Positions 38,334 to 48,227 of a stretch of 64,000 bases of DNA are shown here, in pieces; position 1 is the first letter of the stretch; each line of letters opens with the position of its first letter. The DNA comes from Glebionis coronaria. Its lineage: Eukaryota > Streptophyta > Magnoliopsida > Asterales > Asteraceae. Made by a program: the position numbers and the translations under genes. The stretch spans positions 549,828,630 through 549,892,629 of the forward strand of contig CM046882.1 in NCBI GenBank assembly GCA_025667525.1, given 5' to 3'. The notes under the pieces were generated by a model, which ran no database searches, was not told the DNA's origin, and worked only from the letters and a program-made list of their open reading frames with translations.

Positions 38334-38364
38334 ACCCGCGACAACGCGCGGGCATCAATCCTAG
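38334..38364 (+). other. Helitron 3' terminus
   Basis: GC-rich hairpin (stem CCCGCG/CGCGGG region) followed by 'catcaatc' and CTAG, then host T at 38365. This matches the CTRR end and subterminal hairpin that the Rep uses as a stop signal. Confidence 0.9.
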
Positions 38365-39310
38365 TACTAATAATTGCCTGATATGGCATGCATTGAAGAC
38401 AGTTGCAACTGTCTGCATGTTTCTTGCAGACAAAATTGAAGAAACTCCACATCCTTTGAAATATGGTATTATTGTTTCTTATGAAATTAATATAGTAACA
38501 AAAAGGATCAAGAGCCAGTAGAAAGAATCAACCATAATGAGCAATTCTATAAAACTCATTTGTTAACAGCTCATAGATATGGTGCCTTTAATTTATAAAT
38601 GATTGTCAGGCAGGAAGTGTACGAACATGAGAATGAATTAATAATACTTGCAGTCTTGCAGAACGGGTTGTTCTTGCAACACTTGGTTTCAGTTTTATGT
38701 TTATCATCCATATTAACCATTAGTAGAGGCGATCAAGAGGATCAAAGTTGCTCAAAATACCTTTGCTCAATTAGCATGGAATTTTTTCAACGATGGGTAA
38801 TGCTATAATAATTTCATTTTCCTTAAATACGAGCCTGTGTGGTCTCGATCTTCTTATTTTCCCTTTTGACATGCAAAAGAGGCATGCGGCAGGCTTCAGA
38901 CATCACTCTGCTTGCAATTTAAGCCTCATTAGACCGCAACATGGGCTATTTTCTTAGCCGCAAAGTTCCTCAAAGTTAATATTCCCTTAGGTCGACATTA
39001 TTGACCCTAGGTGAGAAAATGCCCACGTATGATTAACGTCTTTAGGGTCGACACTTGTTTTGATATCTAGGGTCGACAATGTCGACCCTAGTGCTTATTT
39101 TTTTTCTTTATTAAAAAATTATTTTAAATAAATAAAAAGTGTTTTTTATTAAATATTTTTAGGGTCGACATTACCTTTTGTATTCTACGGTGGAAAATGT
39201 CGACCCTAAGGTTTTATTTATTTATTTATTTTTGTATTTAAAAAGTATTTTAGATAAATAAAATACGTTTTTATTAAATATACCTAGGGCTGACAATGTC
39301 GACGCTAGAT

Positions 39311-40541
39311 TACGTACGCTACAACAAATTGGTTGATTTTTCACACTTATTGTGACACTTGTTCACACTTTAAAATGTATGAATTTAAAAATTTCACGCT
39401 TTTATTAGTGTTCTTGGTGTCAACAAATTAGGTGAAACAAATAACCAATGTTTTAAAAACCGGTTCAACTCGGCCGGTTCGACCGGTTGAACCGGAAACC
39501 GGAATGACAACCGGTCTGTTGTGAGGAGGGTTTTTACCGAAACTCGGACCGGATTAAACCCCCCGGTTTGATCGACCCGGGTTGAACCGTCGGACAATAA
39601 CCCGACCGGTTCAACAGTTAGCAAAGAAAAAGGGAAAACAAGGTAACGTTAGAATACAACATTGTACTTGTTGAATGTATAATTGAACTTTGTCGGTATA
39701 GGAGGTATTGAAAATAGATCTAGTAAAATGGATTTGGATATATCATTGTAGTTGTTGGATGGAAATCAAGATCTGTTTATTGTAACGTTATAAGTGGTAT
39801 AGAGGTGGACATAGAGATGGTTAAGGTGATGTGTGGTGATGAGATCTTTTCTCAGCCAATAAACAGACCTGTTTATTATAACGTTATGGAAATCAACTTT
39901 GTTAATCAAAATGTTGTTTTATGTGAAAAAAAATTGGATGAGAAAGGGGGAATACATAGAGGTGGAGTGGTGATGAAAGAAAAAGTGTGTAATGACTGTG
40001 GGAATACATATGGCTTTTTTTGTTATTGTGTTTAATGAATTACGTATTTAATTAAGATGACTGGGAAAAGTAATTCATATAAATTGTTTTTTGAACGAAT
40101 TGATATAAGTTATTATTATGCATAGTTTTTTTTATATCTTCGTACACATTGTCTTTCTTTCTAAGTATCCGTAACTTTCTCTCTATACGTGAAGCCGGGT
40201 TGACCCGGCGGTTCAACCGGTTGAACCGGTTAACCCGGTAACCGGTAACTCAACCGAGTCAACTAAAAAACCGGGTTTTAAAACATTGCAAATAACTTTA
40301 CACTTTTAAGTGAAGATTTTCAATACTTCACACTTTTATCAGTTTATGTGTGAACTTTTTAATACTTCACACTTTTATGTATGAACTTTTTAATACTTCA
40401 CGCTTTTATGTGTGAACTTTTTAATACTTCACACTTTTTAATACTTCACACTTACAAATGTAAATATTTTACAAATAAAGTTCATACTTTTTAAAGTGCG
40501 AAGAAAAAAGTGTGGAAAAACCCTAAATTTGTTGTAGTATA
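39311..40541. mobile_element. CACTA-like MITE nested in the outer element
   Basis: Terminal inverted repeats of about 30 bp: left 'ctacaacaaatt…ttttcacactt', right end the complement of 'ctacaacaaattt…ttttccacactt'. CTACAACAAA is close to the CACTACAACAAA end of plant CACTA elements. Inside are 'gtgaactttttaatacttcacac' repeats of about 36 bp at 40320-40460. Without the hAT insertion it is only about 380 bp. No clear target duplication. Confidence 0.65.
39446..40288. mobile_element. hAT MITE, 843 bp, with 8-bp target duplication
   Basis: Ends are CAATGTTTTAAAA…TTTTAAAACATTG (13-bp perfect inverted repeats, extended by CCGG-rich words). It is flanked on both sides by the direct repeat CAAATAAC (39438-39445 and 40289-40296). 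An 8-bp duplication is the hallmark of hAT elements. The first and last 170 bases are packed with 'ccggttgaacc' palindromes. A 76-codon frame at 39805-40035 (MDIEMVKVMCGDE…NDCGNTYGFFCYCV) lies inside; it has no known family and may be chance. Confidence 0.88.
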
Positions 40542-41407
40542 TAGAATGTGTCGACCCTAGACGTGGTCCAAAAAGTCTTGTGAAAAGTTGTGGGTCCCGT
40601 TTATCGACCCTAGGATCAAAGGTTTAAGTCGACCCTAGAAATCTAGGGTCGAAATTTTGGGGTCGACATTCTAGGGTCAACATTGTCGACCCTAGGGTCT
40701 TAAGGTCGATACCCTTTATCTTTTAGGGTCGAAATAGTCGACCCTATGGGCTGACTTTGTTGTTGTGTTTGGTTACAGGAGTTTGATGTCACCCGACACT
40801 AGTTAAAATGCTTTGAAAAGAAGGGAACCAATGGAAGAAAAGAAGAGATACGAGGGACATAATCTGGATTACAAAGGGCAGTCACCTCATGATGCTATAA
40901 AAAAGATTGATTAAGACAAGGTTAAAGCAGCTCTAGAGAAACAAAAGAAAGCCTGTGGTGATGTCACTCGAAGGACATATTTCATGGATGAGGACGATCT
41001 CATTGAGAGAGAGCTAGGAGATGGTATTGAGTTACATGGTGAATTAAAAAAAAGCAAGCAAGATAGAATACATAATTGGTCTAAACCATCAAATCAAGTG
41101 GATGATGATATTAAAGAAGAGCAATAGCATTCATCACACATCCAAGATTTTGACCATGCAGAAGAAGGGTAAGTGGGATTGATGGATGATGGAGAGGGAG
41201 GTTATAATAGGCCGCCTAAGTCTATTAATTGGAAAAGGAGGGTTGGTGGGACCTCGCATGAAAAACACAGGAGAAACTACAAGCACATTTGAGTTTTGAA
41301 AGAACATCGGGTATGTGTATTTGATATAAATTGTAGATATTGTGAGGACTAGAAATATGGGTGGAAAAAGTTCAAAGAGATCCTATTCAATAAAGGAATT
41401 TATCATA

Positions 41408-42968
41408 TGATAACACTCAAATCCAACATGTATTAATAAGCGTTATCTTCACTATTCATATAGTATTTGTGGTAATAAACGGACTTTTATTGCTAATATC
41501 GTGTAAAGTTTGGTTATTGTATTTTGTAGGAAGCAAGAATGAAGAAACGTGAATAAAGGAATAAAAAGCGCGAATTGGAGGCGAAGGAATAAACGAGGCA
41601 TGAGAACGTAAGCTCTCGTATGAAGAATAATTGGGGACGAAGGAGTCTTGGAAGTTTAGAGGAAATAAGGAGGAAGAAATAAAGAAAAAAGGACTAGAAA
41701 AAGAAAATGTGGAAGATGGCCAAGAAGCCACCAGCACGACAATAAGCCACCAGCAACTTGCTAGTAAGTTTTTAGCACAAGTTACATTAAAACTCTCATA
41801 AACCTCCACCATCAATGGAAGGCTTCTAATTTCCCCTCCATATTCATTCCCAGCAGTTTTTACCTTCTCCCCAAGTAGAAATAGTGTATAAATTAGACCT
41901 TAGGGTCATTGTTTTCAATGTGCTAAATCCAAGGATCATTCTAACCCTTGACAAATGTTAGAATCACCACTCCTACATAACCCGAAAGACAATAAACCCT
42001 GTTAATCCTCATAGGAGGGACGAATTTCGTGAAGAAGAGATTCGGTTGGAGGTTCATTTGTTGATTGGAGGCTTTAGAATTGCTCTAAATTTTATTTTGT
42101 TATTTCCTTGTGTTTTGAAGAACTATTGGTAAACTCTTGTACTTGAATTGATTCTCATTATAATTTAAGTGTTGTTGAATGTTTGAGAAAGTTATGAATT
42201 GTGTTGCAATGTGTTGGAATTTCGAGTAGTGTGATATACTTGTGCGATGAACATGAATTCTTAAAGAGAGTTTGGTTTTATGATCAAGAGAATATAGTTG
42301 GGTTTTGATGGTTGATAATTTCTTGAAACATGTTTTGATAATCAAATGAAATATAGCTTTTTATTGGATTTATAGGTCGAAAGGATTTCCGGTAAACTAT
42401 GTTCTAAAAGATTTGTGCATGAGTCAATTTGGTTTTTTGGTGATTGACACTCACCTTGACGAGTTGGTTAAAGGAATTTGTCAAAATATTTATCTTGGGT
42501 ATAGGTCGAAAGAACCCATTCAAACCAAACTTATCTCTTTGTATTTTCTAACATGGGGATTATAATGAATTAGAATAGGTAATCATAGGTCGAAAGGGTT
42601 TGTCTACACCAATTTGTTAATATGGATTCTATGAAAAATACCATGGAATGGAATACATGTCTTTAGATTTATGATTCATAGTTGCTAAACGCACACAAAT
42701 TAACTCTCCTACGGATGAAATGGAATTTACACAAGTATTATATTTAATTATGTATTCCTTTACTAAGTTAATTCTAGCGGTAATATCGGTAGTGACAACC
42801 CTATTACCTACACCACCCAAACGTTTTGAATATACGCAAACCCCATGGGACGATCTTAACTTACCCGACTTTGCTACAATAGAATGAGTATACTTGCTCG
42901 TATGCGTAGTTAAGGAATTAATAAGTCTTGTTTATAAATGTAAAACTAGGAGTGTAAGACGCGCATCA
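41408..42968 (+). repeat. LTR of an Athila-like (Ty3/gypsy) element
   Basis: Starts TGATAACACTC and ends GCGCATCA, just ahead of a primer site. TATA-like 'gtataaatta' near 41889. About 1.56 kb. The start was chosen by likeness to the TGATA start of the LTR at 50088; the right end is firmer. Confidence 0.65.
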
Positions 42969-42974
42969 AGTTTT

Positions 42975-42992
42975 TGGCGCCGCTGCCGGGGA
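42975..42992 (+). other. Primer binding site (tRNA-Asp type)
   Basis: TGGCGCCGCTGCCGGGGA matches the complement of the plant tRNA-Asp 3' end at all but one position. This primer is used by Athila elements. It is 6 bp after the LTR. Confidence 0.85.
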
Positions 42993-43383
42993 TTTGTTTA
43001 TTTTTCATGTTATCATCATTACAAATTAGTGGTGGTGTTAAAATTTAGTTTTTAGTGTTAATAAAGATTGAATAACAATAGGTTTAGGATCTCATAATCT
43101 AAATAATATGCTTGAATAAATGTGTCTTGTGTTTATTTGATGTTTGCATTGCATATTTTATGAGATCACTTATACACATAAAATCACAAAAAGAGAATAA
43201 AAGCAATTAAGTAGTGTTTGGATTAGCCTTTATTTTGTTTTGATTAAAAGTTATATGTTTTTGTTTTGTTTAATTTTGTTCCCTTAATGAAAAACTTCAA
43301 AAAAATGTTTTTAGAAAAATTCAGAAAATTGTCGTAAAAAAGATGTTAAAAGAAAAGATTTTTTTTGTGCAGGCAAAGATGCC

Positions 43384-43510
43384 GCCGGCATGACACCCGT
43401 GCCGGCCGACACGAAGCCTTTTGTGAACAAGATGCCGCCGGCAAGATGAGATGCCGGCCGACAAAAGTTAAACTGTCAAGGTTTTGCCCCCGGCATGACA
43501 CCCGTGCCGG
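43384..43510 (+). promoter_or_regulatory. Three GC-rich hairpins in the retroelement leader
   Basis: Stem GCCGGCA/TGCCGGC at 43384-43406 (loop 9), again at 43437-43458 (loop 8), and CCGGCA/TGCCGG at 43490-43510 (loop 9). Hairpins 1 and 3 share the loop TGACACCCG. They stand out in an AT-rich leader, between primer site and first ORF, where retroelements keep dimerisation and packaging signals. The function is inference. Confidence 0.6.
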
Positions 43511-43678
43511 TCGGCAAAAGTTGAGCTGTTAAAAAAAATAAATTGTTTGTTGGTTTGTTTGTTTGAGTTTTTTGTTTTTTTGATATGATTGTATGTTTAT
43601 TTGTATCATGATTGTTTTATTTTACTAACACTATCCTTAACGTTCATGAACTTTGTCATGTTTGTTTTAATTTTAAAG

Positions 43679-44460
43679 ATGGATACTCTTAGCGAGATTT
43701 CCACATACTTGAATGGGTTATAAGGAAAACTCAGTGATGAATGTGACTCAAGTATCACTAATGTGAAAACAACCAAGGACGAGAAAGACTTGTAGGAAGC
43801 TTTACCTCACAAGAGTGTGATAATCAATGAAGGAGGATGTGAAAAAGCGGTCTACCAAAGAGCTGAATATCGTTCATACACTGAACCGTTAATGTGGTTT
43901 GGTATTCCATGTACGGTTGATAATCAATGGGCATGTGATGCTGAATTAAACCTTACTTACCCAACCAGTTACATGACGGAATAGATGCTGGGAAAGTTAG
44001 GGTTCGTGATTGTTGGTTATACCGAATATGGAAGACCTGTGGTACGAGACGTAAGGGTAAACATCCATGGGTATGTATTTTTGACAAAATTCTATATCAT
44101 AGACCACGCCGACATAGGTGAACCGTCAGTGGTCTTTGGTTAAAATTTTCTATGGGAAACTAGGTGTGTTGTGGATTTTGAGCAAGGTAGACTAACGGTC
44201 AATTTGACCAAACTCAAAAGTGAGAAAGATGATTATATTGAGTTTTTGGTTGAAGGCAGACCTAAGGTTGAAAGTGGGAATGAAGTAGTGAATATGGGAA
44301 AGGCAAAGAGAAACAAGAACACGGAGGCAAGCTAACTAACTCTAAACAATTACTTGCCAACACAAACCGAACTTGAGGAAGGATCTCCTTCCGCTTTTGT
44401 GCCCAATCCGTTACCATTGGCTTATCCTCTCTACAATAAACAAAAGGAGAGGATAAGAAT
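43679..44460 (+). pseudogene. Retrotransposon Orf1-type protein with protease-like fold
   Basis: ATG at 43679 (MDTLSEISTYLNGL). Later blocks are CTVDNQWACDAELNLTYPTSYM, VRVNIHGYVFLTKFYIIDH, GEPSVVFG, LWETRCVVDFEQGRLTVNLTKL and VVNMGKAKR. This is the plant retrotransposon Orf1 pattern, with a pepsin-like strand layout (FYIIDH…SVVFG…FL). Stops occur at about 43721, 43790, 43982, 44140 and 44332. No gag zinc finger or reverse transcriptase remains. It is cut off by the MITE-like repeat. Confidence 0.6.
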
Positions 44461-44465
44461 TATCT

Positions 44466-44883
44466 TGGAAGTGTGGAATTAATTGTAACTCAAATTATAT
44501 TACAATGACTGTTTGGTTTGCATTGTAATTGTAATTCACACATTACAATTACATTAATGGAGGGGATTTGGATTACTTAGGATGTTGGATGGAAAGTTTT
44601 GAATTACGTTGTAATTCAGTATTTGTATATTTTAAAAATCTGTATTTATAAAGAATACTACGTAATAATGTTAATAATAAAAGATAATAATAATAATAAT
44701 AATATAATAATGATAATTAAACAAGTTAATAATAATAATAATAATAAAATATAATAATTATTATTAATATTTTTATTATTAAAATTATTATTAACAAAAA
44801 GTTAATATTTATGTATTATTATTTTAAAATAAAATATTTATAATTATATTAATTAAATATATATAATTGATAATATCAATAAG
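44466..44883. repeat. MITE-like AT-rich repeat, third copy
   Basis: Matches 23983-24400, including 'ttacaatgactgtttggttt' and the (AAT)n core. It starts at 'tggaagtgtgg' and ends near 44883, where the minus-strand gag-protease element begins. It thus joins two retroelement relics. Confidence 0.8.
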
Positions 44884-46365
44884 AGTAGGCAAGGTTCCCT
44901 TAAGCAGCGATGGGGCATGGTGGAAGCAAGGGTGAAGTGGTGCAAGCAGATTTCCATAAGTTCCAAAGATATTTCCTTTTATTTCATCAGGTGGATACTG
45001 AGATGGCTGCAGAATATCAATACCGGGGTCGAACACCTTTTCCTTTAGGGGAAAATAGCACTCACGCTCAGCAGAATGGGAAGAAGATCCGCGAAGAAGC
45101 ACAACATCGTCCTCAGAAGGTGGACAAAGAGGTGTTAAATCATATGTGCTGCGGATATTGGTGTCGACCGGTTTCTTCTCCTTTGAAAGAATGTTCTTCA
45201 AATCCAAAGTAGGATCAAGATGATAATCTTAAAAATCATAAGGAGGAGCATCACTCTCATAAGGGAAGTAAGTGTTGAGAAATTCAGAGAAGTCTTCCTC
45301 GAATGAGTAATCGTCCAAAGTAGGATCGAGCATGGATGACGGAGGATCTTCATCATGTGAAGAATCACTCGAAAGAGTATCGGCCTCATCAAAATCATCG
45401 TAAGTAGGCAGATTGGGATACTCAGAAGTAAGGTCATCATAATCATCCGAATCTGAGCTAGAATCATAATCATCATAAGCATCAAAGATCGGTGGAGAAT
45501 CATAAATGGGAGAAGGTTCCAAATTGGAAAGAGAATCATCCACAGTGTCTTGAAAGAGTGGATTATCAATGCAAGAGTCGAATAGCGGATTGTTGTAGAC
45601 GACAAAATCATCAAGCACATTAATCATATTCACGGATTCTCGTCCAAAGGATTTGCTTGTAAGCTTCCCCATTTTAAAAACTTGTGAATCATTCCCGACT
45701 CGTAAGATTAACTCGCCTTCGGCAACATCAACTAAAGCTCGTCCGGTTCTCAAGAATGGCCGACCAAGTATTAAAGGAATACGAGGGTCCATTTCATAAT
45801 CAACAACGACGAAGTCGACCGGGAAAGTAAATGTGCCAACTTTAATGAACACGTCTTCGGCAATACCAACAGGGTAAGCGAGAGTGCGATTTGCAAGTTC
45901 GAGAGTTATCTTCGTTGGAGTGAGGTCGGGTAATGATAGTGTTTTCCAAACACTCAAAGGCATAAGATTTATACTTGCCCCGAGATCAGCAAGGGCAGTA
46001 AATTCTTCAGTTTTGTTGAAAACGCAAGGCAACACAAAACGACCGGGATCTCCAAGCTTTTCTGAAAGTTCTTTAAGAATAACTGCAGAGCAGTTTTCAT
46101 TTAAGCGCGTGTTGGCGAGCTCAATCAGCTTCTCCTTCTTGTTAAGCAATTCCTTAAATGCTTTAACAAATTTGGGCATGTGGACAAGTGCTTCAAGAAA
46201 GCTAATGTTGAAGTTCATTTGAGAGATCATCTTCACATAGCGTGACACTTCAGAGTCATCCTTGGTTAGCATTTTGGTCTTGCCTAAACGAGAGGGATAA
46301 GGGATATTGGGTTTGGGTGGTGAAGGTGAAGGCGTAGCAGGTAAAGGTTGAGATGTTGAAGGGTC
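44884..46365 (-). pseudogene. Retroelement protease and FDPGI tail
   Basis: Continues the gag frame after a TAG. A linker (KTKMLTKDDSEVSRY), helical FVKAFKELLNKKEKLIEL, then the aspartic protease: EEFTALADLGASINLMP with the active Asp (Athila elements have DLGAS here), then VVVDYEMDPRIPLILGRPFL. Next is an acidic Asp/Ser-rich tail ending PYDF and TAA at 45231-45229. In the same frame follow DLKNILSKEKKPV, SEDDVVLLRG, CYFPLKEKVFDPGIDI. It should cut the gag precursor. Two in-frame stops make it defective unless read through. Confidence 0.8.
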
Positions 46366-47979
46366 CTACCTAGGTACATCGTCATGGCAAGGCGGAGATG
46401 GTAATGGTGCACTAATACTAGGTGTAGGAGGAGTAGAGATAAATGGTGGTGGAGGAGGTGTAGATGATGGGGGTGGGATAGGTGGATCGACAATGGTAAT
46501 TCCACTACGAGTAGTAATAGCACTCACATTTGCTCGCGGATTGGTGATGGTGTTTGAAGGTAGAGAACTCGAAGTAGAAGGTTGAGATGTGGGCAAGAAA
46601 CTAGCAAGCATATTCTTCAAATCATTGGTTTGATTGCTGAAGGAGGATTGGATATTATCTCTAAGCTCGGATCTAATCTCATATCCTTGCTTTGTGATAT
46701 CTCCTTTCAAATTGATAATTTGGCTCTGAAGATTCTTGATTTGCTCACCTTGGGTTCTTATGATGGCTTCAACATCGGGGTTAATGGGTGGGGCTTGTTG
46801 AGCTGGTGGGTGATAAGGATTAGAAGCTCGAGGTGGAATTTGGTTGCTTCTATTGTAGTTGTTGGCGGGGTTTTGGTTTTGAGGAGAAAAAACGGGTGAA
46901 AGGTAGTTGTTGGACCGGTAACTCAGCAAATTTCTATCCCCTTGAGGTCGAGCTTGGTAATTTTCCGGTGAATAATTACCATAAGCAGCATACACATTTT
47001 CCGAATTTCCTTGAATAGAAGGACAATCGGTGTATGAGTGTGGACCGCCGCATGTTTCACAAGGATTAGCAACCGCTTTAACTTGTTGTTGTTGGTTTGA
47101 AGTGAGAAGCAAGATACTTTTGTTCATCTCAGTCATCATGCGGGTGAGTTCGGTCATATCAGGGTTTGCTGAAGTAGAAGAAACATTGACTCTCGGGTTG
47201 TTCCTTGAAGAAGCGGAGGAATCCCAGTTTTTGTGGTGAGTAGTCATGTTCTCAATAAGCTCTCTACACTCCTCGGGTCTCCTTTTCATAAATGTGCCAC
47301 CGGCGGCTGCATTAATCGTATCACGATCTCGAAAAGTCAAACCGTTGTATAAAGTATCAATCAATGTGGCCGGAAGCATGTTGTGGTTTGGACAACGATC
47401 AATCAAGACATTATATCTTTCCCAAGAATCAAAGAGAGATTCATCGGGTTCTTGCATGAAACCGCTGATTTGATTGCGAAGGCTCGTGACCATGGATGGT
47501 GGAAAGTAGCGCGACAAAAAGCGTTGAGTCATGTCATCCCAAGTGTGAATAGAATTCTTCGGGAGACGATCAAACCATTTCTCGGCGTGATGTGATAAAG
47601 TATGTGGAAAGAGTTGTAGGCGAAGAACATCCATTGTGGCACCATGCAACTTTATGCTTTGGGTGATTGTAATGAACTTGTCGAGGTGTTTATTGGCATC
47701 ATCATCAGGCAATCCACGGAAAGGATTTGTTTGTACTTGCTGAATCATGTGGTGCTTCAACAAAAACTCAGGAGCCGTGATTTGCATCGGCGCAATCGGT
47801 CCTCCTCGTCCAAACATGGTAGGTTGACAAAGCTCCTCCATTGTCCGAAGATCGGGCTGTGGAAGAACATTGTTGTTATTATTATTGAGGTGCGGTGGAT
47901 TATTGTTGTTGTTAACACCTGACATACTTAAATCTTCTTGAGTCTCGGGCTCTTGATAATTAGAAGATCTAGTACGCAT
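46366..47979 (-). CDS. Gag polyprotein of Athila-like element
   Basis: An open frame of about 537 codons, start MRTRSSNYQEPETQEDL at 47979 (an upstream in-frame Met at 48036 would add a hydrophobic run and is less likely). The capsid part has NPFRGLPDDDANKHLDKF, RLQLFPHTL, AEKWFDRLP, TWDDMTQRFLSRYFPPS and NGLTFRDRDTINAAAGG, classic for plant Ty3/gypsy gag. A knuckle CETCGGPHSYTDC follows, C-x2-C-x3-H-x4-C. The end is Pro/Ser-rich. It stops at TAG 46368-46366, after which the same frame stays open into the protease. It would form the virus-like particle core. Confidence 0.85.
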   Translation of the reverse strand: MRTRSSNYQEPETQEDLSMSGVNNNNNPPHLNNNNNNVLPQPDLRTMEELCQPTMFGRGGPIAPMQITAPEFLLKHHMIQQVQTNPFRGLPDDDANKHLDKFITITQSIKLHGATMDVLRLQLFPHTLSHHAEKWFDRLPKNSIHTWDDMTQRFLSRYFPPSMVTSLRNQISGFMQEPDESLFDSWERYNVLIDRCPNHNMLPATLIDTLYNGLTFRDRDTINAAAGGTFMKRRPEECRELIENMTTHHKNWDSSASSRNNPRVNVSSTSANPDMTELTRMMTEMNKSILLLTSNQQQQVKAVANPCETCGGPHSYTDCPSIQGNSENVYAAYGNYSPENYQARPQGDRNLLSYRSNNYLSPVFSPQNQNPANNYNRSNQIPPRASNPYHPPAQQAPPINPDVEAIIRTQGEQIKNLQSQIINLKGDITKQGYEIRSELRDNIQSSFSNQTNDLKNMLASFLPTSQPSTSSSLPSNTITNPRANVSAITTRSGITIVDPPIPPPSSTPPPPPFISTPPTPSISAPLPSPPCHDDVPR

Positions 47980-48207
47980 ACACCTACAAACACAAAAGAA
48001 AACAATACCAAACACAAAGACAATATATATACACAATAAAAATAAAATCTTTTTGGATTTTTGAAAATTTTAATTTTTATGGATTTTTATCAATTTTTAA
48101 TTTTTATGGTTTTTTGAAATTTTTATGCAAGAAAAGTAACGCTCATAAGTGAACGGATCCCAAAAAGCAACGCGTCTCTCACATAAAACCGTTAATCTTT
48201 ACGAAAA

Positions 48208-48225
48208 GAGCCGGCAGCGGCGCCA
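48208..48225 (-). other. Primer binding site (tRNA-Asp type)
   Basis: Minus strand TGGCGCCGCTGCCGGCTC, two bases after the LTR end. The first 15 bases match the other Athila primer site. Confidence 0.85.
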
Positions 48226-48227
48226 TT

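Larger units (their letters stand above)
27700..38364 (+). mobile_element. Helitron (autonomous type, decayed)
   Basis: A rolling-circle transposon with Rep/helicase and RPA-like genes, in the plant order. The 3' end is clear: 'cccgcg acaa cgcgcggg' hairpin at about 38334-38352, a 9-nt gap, then CTAG at 38361-38364 followed by T, as expected for insertion between A and T. The left end is approximate. All genes carry stops or frameshifts. The element ends just before a cyclin-T exon, so it sits in an intron of that pseudogene. Confidence 0.9.
38990..40765. mobile_element. DNA transposon with dense GTCGACCC subrepeats (outer element)
   Basis: Inserted in the cyclin-T pseudogene. TAGGGTCGAC and its reverse complement GTCGACCCTA occur about 15 times in the outer 320 and 220 bases (38990-39310 and 40545-40765), often as back-to-back palindromes such as 'gggtcgacaatgtcgaccc'. 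Repeated binding words in both orientations near the ends are typical of CACTA elements. The inner third is another element. No transposase. The ends are approximate. Confidence 0.6.
38365..41330 (+). pseudogene. Cyclin-T1-like pseudogene interrupted by transposons
   Basis: Cyclin T pairs with CDK9/CDKC to phosphorylate RNA polymerase II. Readable parts: exon at about 38395-38802 with [53 protein letters not shown]; after a GT intron, 38893-38990 with LQTSLCLQFKPH and AIFLAAKFLKVNIP. A transposon block follows, then acceptor CAG and 40767-41330 with EFDVTR, IKKID, DKVKAALEKQKKACGDVTRRT, MDEDDLIERELGDGIEL and SKPSNQ. Stops and frame changes are many. Introns remain, so it is not a retrocopy. 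The N-terminal cyclin exons are not seen left of the Helitron. The 3' end meets the LTR at 41408. Confidence 0.88.

Noticed and set aside
39805..40035. 76-codon ORF in the hAT MITE as a real gene
   Set aside because: No family, AT-driven composition, inside a short non-autonomous element; kept only as a note.
45198..45620. 140-codon hydrophobic minus-strand frame
   Set aside because: Shadow frame of the acidic protease tail (GAT/GAA codons read out of frame as Ile/Met/Leu).
47030..47922. Several plus-strand frames opposite gag
   Set aside because: All are shadows of the minus-strand gag.
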